A stretch of 64,000 nucleotides of DNA, taken from assembly GCA_003347645.1 (NCBI GenBank), contig QDFX01000006.1:124001-188000 (forward strand). The letters are read 5' to 3'. Source of the DNA: Rhizobiaceae bacterium CPCC 101076. GTDB taxonomy: Bacteria; Pseudomonadota; Alphaproteobacteria; Rhizobiales; Methylopilaceae. Both the position numbers and the translations under genes were made by a program. Positions 1-8,874 of this stretch are shown piece after piece; position 1 is the first letter of the stretch; each line of letters starts with the position of its first letter. The notes below the pieces were generated by a model. It made no database searches, was not told the origin of the DNA, and worked only from the letters and a program-made list of their open reading frames with translations.

Positions 1-906
1 ACCCGGTCTGCCGTCGCTGGAGCGTGCCAGATCGACATTCTCCGGCCGTACCGCGACGTCGAGCGGATCGCCGTCCGCAACGCCCGCTGGGACGCTGACA
101 TCGATATCGACGCCGGCCACGTTCGCGATCAGCGCTCCGGACGCCAGCCGCTTCGCCGCCGCCGGAACGAAGTTCACGATACCCATGAAGTCGGCGACGG
201 TCTTGTTGGTCGGCCTGCGGTAGACCTCGTCCGGCGTGCCGTATTGCTGCAGCCTGCCGCCGTGCATGACCGCGATCTGGTCAGACAGCGCCAGCGCCTC
301 GGCCTGATCATGCGTCACGTAGACGAAAGTGATGCCCGTCCTCCGCTGAAGCTGCTTCAGCTCGACCCTCATCCGCTCGCGGAGCTTGGCGTCGAGGTTC
401 GACAGCGGCTCGTCGAGGAGGAGGATCTCCGGCTCCACGACGAGACTACGGGCCAGCGCCACGCGCTGCTGCTGGCCGCCGGAGAGCTCGCCCGGAAACC
501 GGCTTTCGAGGCCGTTGAGATTGACGAGATCGAGCGTCGCCTCGACGCGCCGCCGGCATTCCGCCTTCTCGATCTTCCTGAGCTTCAGGCCGAACACGAC
601 GTTCTCGTAGACCGTCTTGTGCGGCCAGACCGCGTAGTTCTGGAACACCATGCCCATGCCCCGCTTGTCGGGCGGGGCCACTCCTTCGGCGGAGGAGATG
701 ACGCGGGAGCCTACCTCGATCGTGCCCTTGTCGGGCGTCAGGTAGCCCGCGATCAGGCGAAGCGTCGTCGTCTTGCCGCAGCCGGACGGGCCGAGCAGGG
801 TGACGAACTGGTTGTCCTTGATGTCGAGGTCGAGACCGCTGACCGCGGCCATCTCCGCATTCGCGGCATAGGATTTCGACAGACCCTTGATACGAATTCC
901 GGCCAT
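1..906 (-). CDS. ABC transporter ATP-binding protein, Fe3+/spermidine type (partial, 3' end outside window)
   Basis: Importer ATPase that would drive the two-domain permease encoded just upstream. Reading from the ATG at 906 the protein shows Walker A GPSGCGKTT near residue 38, Q-loop, signature LSGGQQQR, Walker B LLLDEP and the switch His in YVTHD, followed by the start of a TOBE-like C-terminal domain. The ATG overlaps the permease stop (ATGA), so the two are translationally coupled. No stop codon lies inside the window on this strand, so the gene runs off the left edge. The family resembles FbpC/PotA. The substrate is unknown, and no solute-binding gene for this system is in view. Confidence 0.93.
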   Translation of the reverse strand, partial: MAGIRIKGLSKSYAANAEMAAVSGLDLDIKDNQFVTLLGPSGCGKTTTLRLIAGYLTPDKGTIEVGSRVISSAEGVAPPDKRGMGMVFQNYAVWPHKTVYENVVFGLKLRKIEKAECRRRVEATLDLVNLNGLESRFPGELSGGQQQRVALARSLVVEPEILLLDEPLSNLDAKLRERMRVELKQLQRRTGITFVYVTHDQAEALALSDQIAVMHGGRLQQYGTPDEVYRRPTNKTVADFMGIVNFVPAAAKRLASGALIANVAGVDIDVSVPAGVADGDPLDVAVRPENVDLARSSDGRPG

Positions 907-2642
907 CAGCTTGCCGCTCCCGAACGTGAGGTTTCGCCGGTCTTCAGGCCGAGTTTGCTGCCGCCGAATTTCTGCGCGAAGAAGATCGCGCCGGCGACGA
1001 TGACCATGTTGACGAGGGCGAGGGCTGCGACCGGCTCGGTCGAACCGGTCTCGTAAAGATTGTAGATCGCGACCGCGAGCGTGATCGAACTCGAGCTGAA
1101 CAAGAGGATCGAGGCCGACAATTCCTGGATCACCGGCACGAAGACGAGGAGCCAGCCCGCGAACAGGCCGGGCCGGATCAGCGGCAGGGTGATCTCCCAG
1201 AGCGTCTTGCCCCAGCTCGCGCCGAGGATGCGGGCACTCTCTTCGAGTGAAGGATCTATCTGCCGGAGCGAGGAGTTCGCCGCGCGCACGCCGAGCGGCA
1301 CATAACGTCCGACATAGGCGAGCAGGAGGATGCCGAGCGTGCCGTAGAGCGCGACGGGCATCGACAGCCAGAACTGCAGGATCGCGACCGCCATCACGAT
1401 GCCGGGCAGACCGAGCGGGATCAGCGCCGCATAGTCGAGGATCTTGCGGCCTGGCCACTTCGTCCGGATGTCGATCCAGCTGAGCAGCGTGCCGAGCAGC
1501 ACGCAGATCGTCGAGGCGATGATCGCGAGCAGGAGGCTGTTGGCGATCGCGCGCTTGGTGACGTCGTAGTCGAACAGGATGAAGCGGTAGTTGTCGAAGG
1601 TCAGGTTCTGCCAGAAGTCGAGACCCCAGGACTTGCTGAACGACACCGCGGCCAGCGTGCCATAGGGCAGGGCGATGGCGACGATGAAGGTCAGAACGCA
1701 CGCGCCGAACAGCACCCAGCGCCCGGCGCCGAGGTCCATCAGCTGCGGACGCGCGCCCTTGCCGGCGAGCGTCACGTAGGAGCGGCGGGAGAGGAAGGCG
1801 CGCTGCAGGTAGAGCGCGATCACCGTGATCGCGATGAACAGCAGCGACAACGCCGAGGCCAGTCCGTATTGCGGCGGGTAATCGAACAGCGAGTAGATGC
1901 GCGTCGGCAGGGTCACGATGCCGCCCGGCAGGCCGATGATGGCCTGCGATCCGAACAGCGCGATCGCGTTGACGAAAGCGAGCAGGGTGCCGGACAGGAT
2001 CGCCGGGGCGACCAGCGGCGCGGTGATTGTCAGCGCCGTCCTGATCTTGCTGGCGCCGAGGATCTGCGCCGCCTCTTCATAGGACGCGTCGACCGATTGC
2101 AGCGCGCTTGATGCCAGCAGGTAGACGAACGGAAATGTGTGCAGCACCGTGACGAAGACGAGGCCGCTCATCGTGAAGATGTTGAAGCCGAAATTGATGC
2201 CGACGACGTCGCGGAGGAAGACGTTGACGATACCGGCGTTCGGGCTGAACAGGTTGACGAAGGCGATCGCGGTCAGAAACGGCGGCGACAGATAGGAGAG
2301 GGTGGCCGTCGCCTGGATCAGTCCCTTACCGGGGACGTTCGTCCGGCTCACCGCCCAGGCCAGCGGCACGCCGATGGCGATGCTGAGAAGGCCGGTCCAG
2401 GCGCCCAGCACCAGCGAATTGCCGAGCGCCCGCAGATAGGAGCGGCCGGTCAGTGCCCGCTCGAAATATTCGAACGTCAGTCCGTCCTCGGACCTGACCG
2501 CGCCGACCAGAAGCGAGGCGACCGGCAGCACGACGAGAACGATCAGCGCGACAATCGCGGCGCCGAGCACGAAAGTGTCAAGCCGGAACCATGACGGCCG
2601 ACCTTGCACGCGCGGCTCTGCCGCGACGGCGGTTACACTCAT
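906..2642 (-). CDS. ABC transporter permease, fused double-domain (FbpB-like)
   Basis: Inner-membrane permease of 578 residues containing two binding-protein-dependent transport domains in tandem. Each half carries an EAA loop, around residue 187 (YEEAAQILGAS) and around residue 475 (LEESARILGAS), as in iron(III)-type FbpB permeases that need no second permease gene. The start at 2642 has a strong upstream GGAGGAAAG ribosome site. It sits 62 bp downstream of the FAH-family gene on the same strand and overlaps the ATPase start, so FAH gene, permease and ATPase probably form one operon. The fold is clear. The transported substrate (iron, polyamine or an organic acid) is not evident. Confidence 0.93.
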   Translation of the reverse strand: MSVTAVAAEPRVQGRPSWFRLDTFVLGAAIVALIVLVVLPVASLLVGAVRSEDGLTFEYFERALTGRSYLRALGNSLVLGAWTGLLSIAIGVPLAWAVSRTNVPGKGLIQATATLSYLSPPFLTAIAFVNLFSPNAGIVNVFLRDVVGINFGFNIFTMSGLVFVTVLHTFPFVYLLASSALQSVDASYEEAAQILGASKIRTALTITAPLVAPAILSGTLLAFVNAIALFGSQAIIGLPGGIVTLPTRIYSLFDYPPQYGLASALSLLFIAITVIALYLQRAFLSRRSYVTLAGKGARPQLMDLGAGRWVLFGACVLTFIVAIALPYGTLAAVSFSKSWGLDFWQNLTFDNYRFILFDYDVTKRAIANSLLLAIIASTICVLLGTLLSWIDIRTKWPGRKILDYAALIPLGLPGIVMAVAILQFWLSMPVALYGTLGILLLAYVGRYVPLGVRAANSSLRQIDPSLEESARILGASWGKTLWEITLPLIRPGLFAGWLLVFVPVIQELSASILLFSSSSITLAVAIYNLYETGSTEPVAALALVNMVIVAGAIFFAQKFGGSKLGLKTGETSRSGAAS

Positions 2643-2704
2643 CTTTCCTCCCCGCGGCGGCGCGTGTTTCCGCGCTTCAGCCGCAAACGTCCGTCAGGCC
2701 GAAA

Positions 2705-3565
2705 TCAGCCGAACGGATTGCTCAATGTGCCGAGCCCCGTGATCGTCATCGTCACGCGGTCGCCGGCCTTGAGAAACTTTGGCGGCTTGAAGCCGATGCC
2801 AACGCCCTGCGGGGTGCCGGTCGCGATCAGGTCGCCGGGTTCAAGCGTGGTGCCGGCCGAGATCGTCTCGATCAGGCCGGGAATGTCGAAGATCAAGTCG
2901 TTGGTGTTGGCGTCCTGGCGAAGCTCGCCATTGACCCAGGTCTTCACCTGCAGGTTCTCGGCGTCGACCTCGTCGGCCGTCGTGATCCAGGGACCCATCG
3001 GGCAGAACGTGTCGAGCGATTTTCCGAGATACCATTGCTTGTGGTTCTTCTGTCGGTCGCGGGCGGTCACGTCGTTGATGATCGTGTAGCCGAAGATGTG
3101 CTTCCAGGCGTCCGCGCGCTTGATGTTGCGACCGCCCTTGCCGACGACGATCGTCAGCTCGACTTCGTAGTCGACCTCGCTCGTCACGCCGGCATGGACG
3201 CTGACTGTCGCTTCCGGGCCGACGACACAGTGCGGCGGCTTGGTGAAGACCGCCGGATATTCGTCGATCTCTGCGCCTTTTACGGCGCCGGCCTCGTATC
3301 CGCTCTGGGCGAATTCCTTCGCGTGGGCATGGTAGTTCTTGCCGACGCAGATGACGTTGTGGGCCGGCCGGGGAATCGGGGCGAGGAGCGTCACGCTGTC
3401 CAGCGCCACTCCCGAGCCGTTCATCTTCAGCTTCGGCTTCAGCGCCTCGTAGTTCGCGATCAGCGAGATCATATCCGGCACATCGATCGGATGGATCCGG
3501 TTGGCCTCCTCCTCGACGATCCCGACGGCTTCCCGCCCATTATTGTCGAACGTCGCGAACTTCAT
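2705..3565 (-). CDS. Fumarylacetoacetate hydrolase family protein
   Basis: 286-residue single-domain FAH-family enzyme (C-C bond hydrolase, decarboxylase or isomerase of 2-oxo/enol acids). The divalent-metal motif is visible as E134-x-E136 in VDYEVEL with D165 in IINDVTARD, and the active-site region CVGKNYHAHA is intact. The ATG at 3565 follows a GGGCGG ribosome site. The gene is divergent from the GntR regulator at 3712, and a perfect palindrome lies only 13 bp upstream of its start, so repression by that GntR protein is likely. The family does not predict the exact substrate. Confidence 0.92.
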   Translation of the reverse strand: MKFATFDNNGREAVGIVEEEANRIHPIDVPDMISLIANYEALKPKLKMNGSGVALDSVTLLAPIPRPAHNVICVGKNYHAHAKEFAQSGYEAGAVKGAEIDEYPAVFTKPPHCVVGPEATVSVHAGVTSEVDYEVELTIVVGKGGRNIKRADAWKHIFGYTIINDVTARDRQKNHKQWYLGKSLDTFCPMGPWITTADEVDAENLQVKTWVNGELRQDANTNDLIFDIPGLIETISAGTTLEPGDLIATGTPQGVGIGFKPPKFLKAGDRVTMTITGLGTLSNPFG

Positions 3566-3577
3566 GTTTCCGCCCTG

Positions 3578-3591
3578 ATTGGTATACCAAT
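3578..3591. promoter_or_regulatory. Palindromic operator candidate in front of the FAH-family gene
   Basis: ATTGGTATACCAAT is a perfect 14-bp palindrome. Its half-site ATTGGT/ACCAAT is the same as in the second palindrome at the GntR gene start. FadR-subfamily GntR proteins typically bind short dyads of the form TNGT-Nx-ACNA, which fits. Confidence 0.7.
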
Positions 3592-3599
3592 TTCCGAAT

Positions 3600-3615
3600 T
3601 ATAGTTTGACCAATC
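3600..3615. promoter_or_regulatory. Imperfect third operator copy
   Basis: TATAGTTTGACCAATC keeps the right half TGACCAAT of the palindrome at 3686 and differs at two positions in the left half. It lies between the two perfect palindromes and could allow cooperative binding or looping. Confidence 0.4.
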
Positions 3616-3685
3616 CCATAATTGTCAACACTACATCTCCCGTAAAAGCTTTACTCCCTCTGATATCGGGGATAATACATTGGTC

Positions 3686-3701
3686 TATTGGTTGACCAAT
3701 A
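3686..3701. promoter_or_regulatory. Palindromic operator candidate at the GntR gene start
   Basis: TATTGGTTGACCAATA is a perfect inverted repeat of 7 bp arms around TG, ending 10 bp before the chosen ATG. An extra half-site ATTGGT lies at 3679-3684. The position suggests autorepression. A TTG codon at 3688 that could extend the frame lies inside this palindrome, which argues against it as the start. Confidence 0.7.
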
Positions 3702-3711
3702 TGGGCTGAAA

Positions 3712-4407
3712 ATGTCGATGGAACGCGTGGCGGGAACCAAGCCCGCCGCAATGGTTCAGAGCTATCTGGCGGAAGCCTTCGCCTCCGGCAGCTATCGTCC
3801 GGGTTCGAAACTGCCGACCGAGCGCGCTCTGTCCGAACAGCTCGGTGTGCCGCGCGCGGCGGTGCGGGATGCGCTGTCGGTTTTCGAGGCGCAGCGAAAA
3901 GTCGTGCGTATCATCGGCAGCGGTACCTATGTCGCCGAGGACGCGTCGGTCGATCCCCCGGTGAGCGGCGATGCGAGCCCGGTCGAGATCATGGCCGCAC
4001 GTCTTATCTTCGAGCCGCGTCTGGCCATGCTTGTGGTCATGAACGCGACCGCGGCCGATTTCGAGCGCATGGAAGAGTGCAATCGCAAGGCGGAGGCGGC
4101 CGACGATTTCGAGGAGTTCGAGCGCTGGGACGCGGCGCTGCATCAGGCCATCGCCGACGCCACCCATAACCGGCTGATCATCCGCCTCTACGCCACGATC
4201 ACCAGCGCCCGTGACCAGGCGGAATGGGGCCATCTCAAGCGCCGCAGCATCACCGCTGAGCGGCGCGACATCTATCGCCGCGAGCACCGCGAGATCGTTT
4301 CCGCATTGCGCGCGCGGGATGCGAAGATGGCGGAGGAAGCACTCACCGCGCACCTGCACCGGGTGCGCGACAACCTGCTTGGCTATCAGCCGGGAGCCGC
4401 ACTTTGA
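3712..4407 (+). CDS. GntR family transcriptional regulator, FadR/FCD subfamily
   Basis: 231-residue regulator with an N-terminal winged helix (residues about 10-75; PGSKLPTERALSEQLGVPRAAVRDAL) and a C-terminal helical FCD ligand-binding domain with the conserved Asp/His positions (WDAALHQAIADATHN). I chose the ATG at 3712, because the upstream TTG at 3688 falls within the operator palindrome. It is divergent from the FAH-family gene and overlaps the CitE-like gene by TTGA, so it probably controls both units and itself through the palindromes at 3578, 3600 and 3686. The inducer is likely a carboxylic acid handled by these enzymes (inference). Confidence 0.92.
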   Translation: MSMERVAGTKPAAMVQSYLAEAFASGSYRPGSKLPTERALSEQLGVPRAAVRDALSVFEAQRKVVRIIGSGTYVAEDASVDPPVSGDASPVEIMAARLIFEPRLAMLVVMNATAADFERMEECNRKAEAADDFEEFERWDAALHQAIADATHNRLIIRLYATITSARDQAEWGHLKRRSITAERRDIYRREHREIVSALRARDAKMAEEALTAHLHRVRDNLLGYQPGAAL

Positions 4408-5294
4408 GTTCAGAGATCAGGCCGCGCCGCAGCGTACTCTACGTACCCGGCGGCAATCCCCGCATGCATGAAAAGGCGCGCGGCGTTGCCGCCGATTGCG
4501 TGGTGATCGACCTTGAGGATTCAGTTGCGCCGGACGCCAAGGTCGATGCGCGCAAGCTGACGGCTGAAACTGTCCGCGCAGGGGGCTTCGGCCCGCGCGA
4601 GGTCGTCATCCGCGTCAACCAGCCGGGCAGCGAATGGTTTGCTGAGGATCTGGAGGCGGCGGGGCTCGCCGGGCCGGACGCGGTGCTGGTCACCAAGACC
4701 GAGACGCCCGAGATCATCGTCGACGCGGCCCTCACTTTGGCCAGGCTGGGATTGGAGAAGCCGGTTGCCCTGTGGGCTATGATCGAGACGCCGCGCGGTG
4801 TGATCAACGCCAGCGCGATCGCCGATCTCGCACTCGGCGACAACGCGGCCGGACTTGCCGGCCTCGTGATCGGCACCAACGACATCGCCAAGGCGACGAA
4901 GGCGAGGGCGGTGAACGGTCGTGCCGCGCTGGTGCCGTCGCTCGTCCAGACGATCAACGCGGCTCGTGCGGCCGGCATCTTCGTGCTGGACGGCGTGTTT
5001 AACGATTTCTCGGACATGGCCGGCTACGAGGCCGAATGCGTGCAGGGCCGTGACCTCGGCTTCGACGGCAAGACGCTGATTCATCCGAGTCAGGTCGAGC
5101 TTGCGAACAAGGTCTTCTCGCCAAGCGAGGAAGAGGTCGATGAGGCGCGCCGCATCATCGCGGAGTTCGATCTGCCGGAGAACAAGGGCAAGGGTGCGAT
5201 CCGCTTCGAGGGCCGGATGGTGGAAATCCTGCACGCCGACGTGGCAAGGCAGACTTTGGCCCTAGCAGAGGCGATCCAGGCGCAGTCGGTCTAG
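4404..5294 (+). CDS. HpcH/HpaI aldolase or citrate-lyase-beta-like (CitE) CoA lyase
   Basis: 296-residue TIM-barrel enzyme of the CitE/malyl-CoA lyase superfamily, which cleaves or forms C-C bonds of 3-hydroxyacyl-CoA or related substrates. Visible motifs are RPRRSVLYVPG at the N-terminus, IDLEDSV (35-41), the substrate Arg in VIRVN (about 70), the Mg2+ ligand Glu in MIETPRG (128) and the LDGVFND segment (195-201). The start is TTG at 4404 overlapping the GntR stop. The next ATG (4464) would remove the conserved RPRRSVLYVPG motif, so TTG is preferred. Malyl-CoA lyase, citramalyl-CoA lyase and orphan CitE functions cannot be told apart by eye. Confidence 0.9.
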   Translation: MSSEIRPRRSVLYVPGGNPRMHEKARGVAADCVVIDLEDSVAPDAKVDARKLTAETVRAGGFGPREVVIRVNQPGSEWFAEDLEAAGLAGPDAVLVTKTETPEIIVDAALTLARLGLEKPVALWAMIETPRGVINASAIADLALGDNAAGLAGLVIGTNDIAKATKARAVNGRAALVPSLVQTINAARAAGIFVLDGVFNDFSDMAGYEAECVQGRDLGFDGKTLIHPSQVELANKVFSPSEEEVDEARRIIAEFDLPENKGKGAIRFEGRMVEILHADVARQTLALAEAIQAQSV

Positions 5295-5686
5295 CGGCCC
5301 GTCCGCAGGGTCGAGAACCGCCCGAGCGCCACGCCTTCCTTCAAAGCCGGCGGCGGAGCGCCGTTGGCGAGCGCATGGTCCTTTGACCAGCCGACGCCGA
5401 CTTCCATCCGGCAGTGGGCAGCGCCGTCGCGGGATGGATGATGCGAGCCATGCTCACGCAGCCGCATCAGGTAATCGAGCTGACGCCGAAGGCGGCGGTT
5501 TTCGTCTTCAAGGGATGTCAGCCGTTCGACGGCGGGCCGGTCGAGGCCGCCGAAGCGCTTTCGCCAGCGGTAGAAGGTACGCAGCGAAACATGGGCTGCG
5601 CGGCAGATGTCGTCGATCGGAATGCCGGCGTCCGCCTCAGCCAGAAGGAATGTGATCTCGTCGTCGGTGTGACCTGAGCGTCTCAT
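5291..5686 (-). CDS. Orphan IS3-OrfA-like HTH protein (copy A)
   Basis: 131 residues. The N-terminal 75 form a transposase-type helix-turn-helix with a following leucine-zipper-like segment (TDDEITFLLAEADAGIP, ICRAAHVSLRTFYRWRKRF, ENRRLRRQL). In IS3 elements such a protein is OrfA, but here there is no OrfB, no DDE domain and no visible terminal inverted repeats, and the C-terminal half is low-complexity. The gene converges on the CitE-like gene (4-bp overlap) and is divergent from urtA. A paralog at 13388 has about 42 identities in the first 75 residues by hand alignment. It is either an IS remnant or a domesticated DNA-binding protein; the repeated placement next to amide operons favours the latter (inference). 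Confidence 0.75.
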   Translation of the reverse strand: MRRSGHTDDEITFLLAEADAGIPIDDICRAAHVSLRTFYRWRKRFGGLDRPAVERLTSLEDENRRLRRQLDYLMRLREHGSHHPSRDGAAHCRMEVGVGWSKDHALANGAPPPALKEGVALGRFSTLRTGR

Positions 5687-5934
5687 TGCCTCGCACCAGC
5701 CATCAGGCGATTGCCCGATTGGTAAAGGTACGATAGTCCCAAGTGACCGGCTTGACGAGTGGGCGCGAATTCGACGGATCGTCGCGCCATTTCGGTGTCA
5801 AAATGTCAAAAATGACACTACGCCCGGCGCTGCGGTAAAATTCGTGCAATTGCCTACCGGCTTGCGAATCTTATCGCCTTGCCCCGAACCGGTGAGTTTC
5901 TAGGCTGCCTGCATCTGAAAAGCAGGGGTCAGCC

Positions 5935-7188
5935 ATGACCAAGTTCTCACGCCGTTCCTTCCTGAAATCCACTGCCGGAGCCGCCGCCGCGGCCGGTCTC
6001 ACCAACCTCGCCGCACCGGCGCTGATCACGTCCGCGCGCGCCGCCGGCACCGTGAAGCTCGGCTGCCTCTTTTCCTCATCCGGTACGATGGCGAACATCG
6101 AGGGCCGCCTGAACCATGTCGTCCGCATGGCCGCCGACGAGATCAACGCGGCGGGCGGCGTCAACGGCTCGACCATCGAGGTCGTGACGTCCGACCCGGC
6201 CTCCGACTGGCCGCTCTACGCCCAGATCGGCCGGCAGATGCTGCAGCAGGAGAAGGTCGCCTCGCTGTTCGGCTGCTGGACCTCGGTCTCGCGCAAATCG
6301 GTCCTGCCGGTCGTCGAACAGGCCGACGGCCTGCTGTTTTACCCGCTCCACTTCGAGGGCGACGAGAATTCGAAGAACGTCGTCTACGTCAACTCGCCGC
6401 CGGCAAGCTCGGTCCTTCCCGCCGTCGACTACCTGATGAGCGACGAGGGCGTCACGGCCAAGCGCTTCTTCATGCTGGGCTCGGACTATGTATGGCCGCG
6501 CACGATCAACAAGCAGCTTAAGGGCTACTTCAAGTCGAAGGGCATTCCCGAGACGTCGTGGAAGGAAGAGTACGTCCCACTCGGCTTCTCGAACTTCCAG
6601 ACGCTGGTCAACCAGATCCGCGCTTTCGCCGACCAGCCCGGCGGCCAGCCGGTCGTCATCCTGACGACGGTCGGCTCGTCGATCCCGGACTTCTTCCGCG
6701 AGTTCATCAACCAGGGCATCAAGGCTACCGAAGTTCCGGTGCTCGGCCTCGACGTCGTGGAGGCGGACCTGGAAGGCCTCGACACCGCGCCGCTCGTCGG
6801 TCACCTCAACTGCTGGGCCTACCTGCAGAAGGCCGCCGGTCCCGCGAACGAGAAGTTCCTGAAGGACTGGGCCGGCTACGTGAAGGCCAAGAACGTGCCG
6901 TTCAAGGCGGATGTCGTCATCGACCCGATGGTCTCGGCCTATGACTCGGTCCATCTCTGGGCGCTCGCCGCCAAGAAGGCCGGTTCGTTCGAGGTGCCGC
7001 AGGTCCGCGCCGCCTTCGACGGCATCACCTTCGACTGCCCGTCGGGTTACAAGCTGAAGATGACCGCCGAGAACAATTACGTCTACCGCGGCGTCTTCAT
7101 CGGCTCGGTCAACGAGGCGCAGGGCTTCGACATTCTTTGGCAGTCCAAAGACGAGCCGAAGCCGATCCCGTTCAGCCCCTACGGCTGA
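5935..7188 (+). CDS. urtA: Urea-type ABC transporter substrate-binding protein UrtA
   Basis: 417-residue periplasmic binding protein of the branched-chain-amino-acid/urea fold. A Tat signal peptide is present (SRRSFLK, then an Ala-rich hydrophobic stretch ending ARA). The ligand-domain segments FGCWTSVSRKSVLPVVE, DGLLFYPLHFEGDE and GSDYVWPRT match the UrtA family closely. It heads the five-gene urtABCDE unit that runs into a formamidase gene, so formamide or another short amide may be carried besides urea (inference). A strong GC hairpin follows the stop, which would raise its transcript level above that of the permease genes. Confidence 0.93.
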   Translation: MTKFSRRSFLKSTAGAAAAAGLTNLAAPALITSARAAGTVKLGCLFSSSGTMANIEGRLNHVVRMAADEINAAGGVNGSTIEVVTSDPASDWPLYAQIGRQMLQQEKVASLFGCWTSVSRKSVLPVVEQADGLLFYPLHFEGDENSKNVVYVNSPPASSVLPAVDYLMSDEGVTAKRFFMLGSDYVWPRTINKQLKGYFKSKGIPETSWKEEYVPLGFSNFQTLVNQIRAFADQPGGQPVVILTTVGSSIPDFFREFINQGIKATEVPVLGLDVVEADLEGLDTAPLVGHLNCWAYLQKAAGPANEKFLKDWAGYVKAKNVPFKADVVIDPMVSAYDSVHLWALAAKKAGSFEVPQVRAAFDGITFDCPSGYKLKMTAENNYVYRGVFIGSVNEAQGFDILWQSKDEPKPIPFSPYG

Positions 7189-7194
7189 GCACGG

Positions 7195-7232
7195 GCCCCG
7201 CCGCCTTACAATCACGCCTCGGGCGGCGGGGC
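7195..7232 (+). terminator. Intercistronic hairpin after urtA
   Basis: GCCCCGCCGCC (7195-7205) pairs perfectly with GGCGGCGGGGC (7222-7232) around a 16-nt loop. No T-run follows, so it is more likely an attenuator or mRNA-stabilising hairpin than a full terminator. Confidence 0.65.
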
Positions 7233-7251
7233 GAATTCCTTCTCATTTGTG

Positions 7252-8874
7252 ATGTCCATGATCCGACCGCTGATCCTCGGCTGGCTCTTCGCCGTGGCTG
7301 TTGCCACCGGCGCGTCTGCGCAAAGCCCGGGCAGGGCGGAGCTCATTGCTGGCTTGTGCGGCAACGCGGCGGCGACCGGCGATGCCGGCAATCGCATCCT
7401 CGCGAGTGCGGGGCAGCCCGATGCGGCCGAACTTCCCTGGATGGAAACCGTGACCTCGGCGCTGCTCGACCGCCAGCTCAAATGCGCGGCCGATCCGGGG
7501 CAGACCGTCGTCGACGGCGGCGGCGCGGTCCGCAACGCGGTGACTTTGGAACCGGCGTCCGCGCCTGATCAGCCAAAGGTGCCGGTCCTCAACCTCAAGA
7601 ATCGCGCCGTCTTCGAGCTTGCTCAATCCGCGCTCCGTCTTCGCGTCGGTGCCACGCCGTCCGTCCGCCGTCAGGCACTCACCGCGCTTGGCCGCAAGGC
7701 CGCCAGCGTGCCGGTCGAGGTGTTCGAACAGGCCGCCGCCGGCGAGAGCGATGCCGGCCTGAAAGCCGAGATCGAGAGCACGGCGCAGATCTCCGCGCTG
7801 AACTCTCCGGACATCGCGAAGCGCATCGCCGCCGTAGAGCGGCTGGCCTCCACACCGAACCGCCGCGTCCAGACGCAGATCGCCGCGCTCCTGGCAGACC
7901 CGGCCTACAAATCCGACCAGAAGTTCCGCCTCGCGGTCGACGCCGCACTGATCAAAGTCGGGCAGGGCATCCTGCTCGGCGACGTGCTCTCGACGCTCTA
8001 CAACGGGCTCAGCTTCGCCTCGATCCTGTTCATGGCGGCGATTGGCTTGTCGGTCATCTTCGGCCTGATGGGCGTGATCAACCTCGCCCAGGGTGAACTC
8101 ATCATGATCGGCGCCTACGTGACCTGGCTCACCCAGGAAGCGCTGAAGTCGATCGCGCCCGGTCTCGCCGACTATTACCTCTTCATCGCGGTGGTGCCGG
8201 CCTTCCTCGTTACCGCCGGCATCGGCGTCCTGTTGGAGGCAACGATCCTCCGCCACCTCTACAAGCGCCCGCTGATGAGCCTGCTCGCGACCTGGGCGAT
8301 CAGCCTGTTCCTGATCAACCTCGTCCGCGTCAGCTTCGGCACGCAGAACCTGCAATTCCTGACGCCGTTCTACATCTCCGGCGGCGTGCCGGTGGTCGGC
8401 GATTTCATCGTCACCTGGAACCGCCTGTTCGCCATCGCCTTCGCCGCGATCACGCTCGCGCTGACATGGTTCGTGGTGAACCGCACCGGTCTCGGCCTCA
8501 ACATCCGCGCGGTGACGCAGAACCGCGACATGGCCGGCTGCATCGGTATCCCGACTCGCAAGATCGACATGATGGCCTTCGGCCTCGGCTCCGGTCTTGC
8601 CGGCCTCGCCGGGCTGTCGCTGTCGCCAATCTACAACGTCAATCCGCAGATGGGCGGCAACTTCATCATCGACAGCTTCATGGTCGTGGTGCTCGGCGGC
8701 GTCGGCACGATCGGCGGCACGCTCGTCGCCGCGCTCGGCGTCGGTCAGGTCAACGTGCTGATCGAACCGCTCTGGGGCGCCGTCGCGGCAAAGGTCATCG
8801 TGCTGTTTCTGATCATCGCCTTCCTGCAATGGCGGCCCGAGGGCCTGTTCACCGCGAAGGGGCGGCGCCGATGA
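7252..8874 (+). CDS. urtB: Urea ABC transporter permease UrtB with periplasmic N-terminal extension
   Basis: About 540 residues. A Sec signal peptide (MIRPLILGWLFAVAVATGASAQ) is followed by a helical extension of roughly 210 residues with HEAT-like character, then a LivH-type permease of about 300 residues (GLMGVINLAQGELIMIGAYV, GVGTIGGTLVAALGVG). The long N-terminal part is typical of canonical proteobacterial UrtB and is absent from the second permease copy at 54032. The start is ATG 7252 or 7258, with a GTG at 7249 as a further option; no strong ribosome site distinguishes them. The stop overlaps the urtC start (ATGA at 8871). Confidence 0.93.
   Translation: MSMIRPLILGWLFAVAVATGASAQSPGRAELIAGLCGNAAATGDAGNRILASAGQPDAAELPWMETVTSALLDRQLKCAADPGQTVVDGGGAVRNAVTLEPASAPDQPKVPVLNLKNRAVFELAQSALRLRVGATPSVRRQALTALGRKAASVPVEVFEQAAAGESDAGLKAEIESTAQISALNSPDIAKRIAAVERLASTPNRRVQTQIAALLADPAYKSDQKFRLAVDAALIKVGQGILLGDVLSTLYNGLSFASILFMAAIGLSVIFGLMGVINLAQGELIMIGAYVTWLTQEALKSIAPGLADYYLFIAVVPAFLVTAGIGVLLEATILRHLYKRPLMSLLATWAISLFLINLVRVSFGTQNLQFLTPFYISGGVPVVGDFIVTWNRLFAIAFAAITLALTWFVVNRTGLGLNIRAVTQNRDMAGCIGIPTRKIDMMAFGLGSGLAGLAGLSLSPIYNVNPQMGGNFIIDSFMVVVLGGVGTIGGTLVAALGVGQVNVLIEPLWGAVAAKVIVLFLIIAFLQWRPEGLFTAKGRRR

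Noticed and set aside
7243-8829. Long open frame of about 528 codons antisense to urtB
   Set aside because: Its translation is rich in Arg, Asp, Gln and His without family motifs, a usual by-product of codon bias opposite a GC-rich gene. The sense-strand permease is clear.
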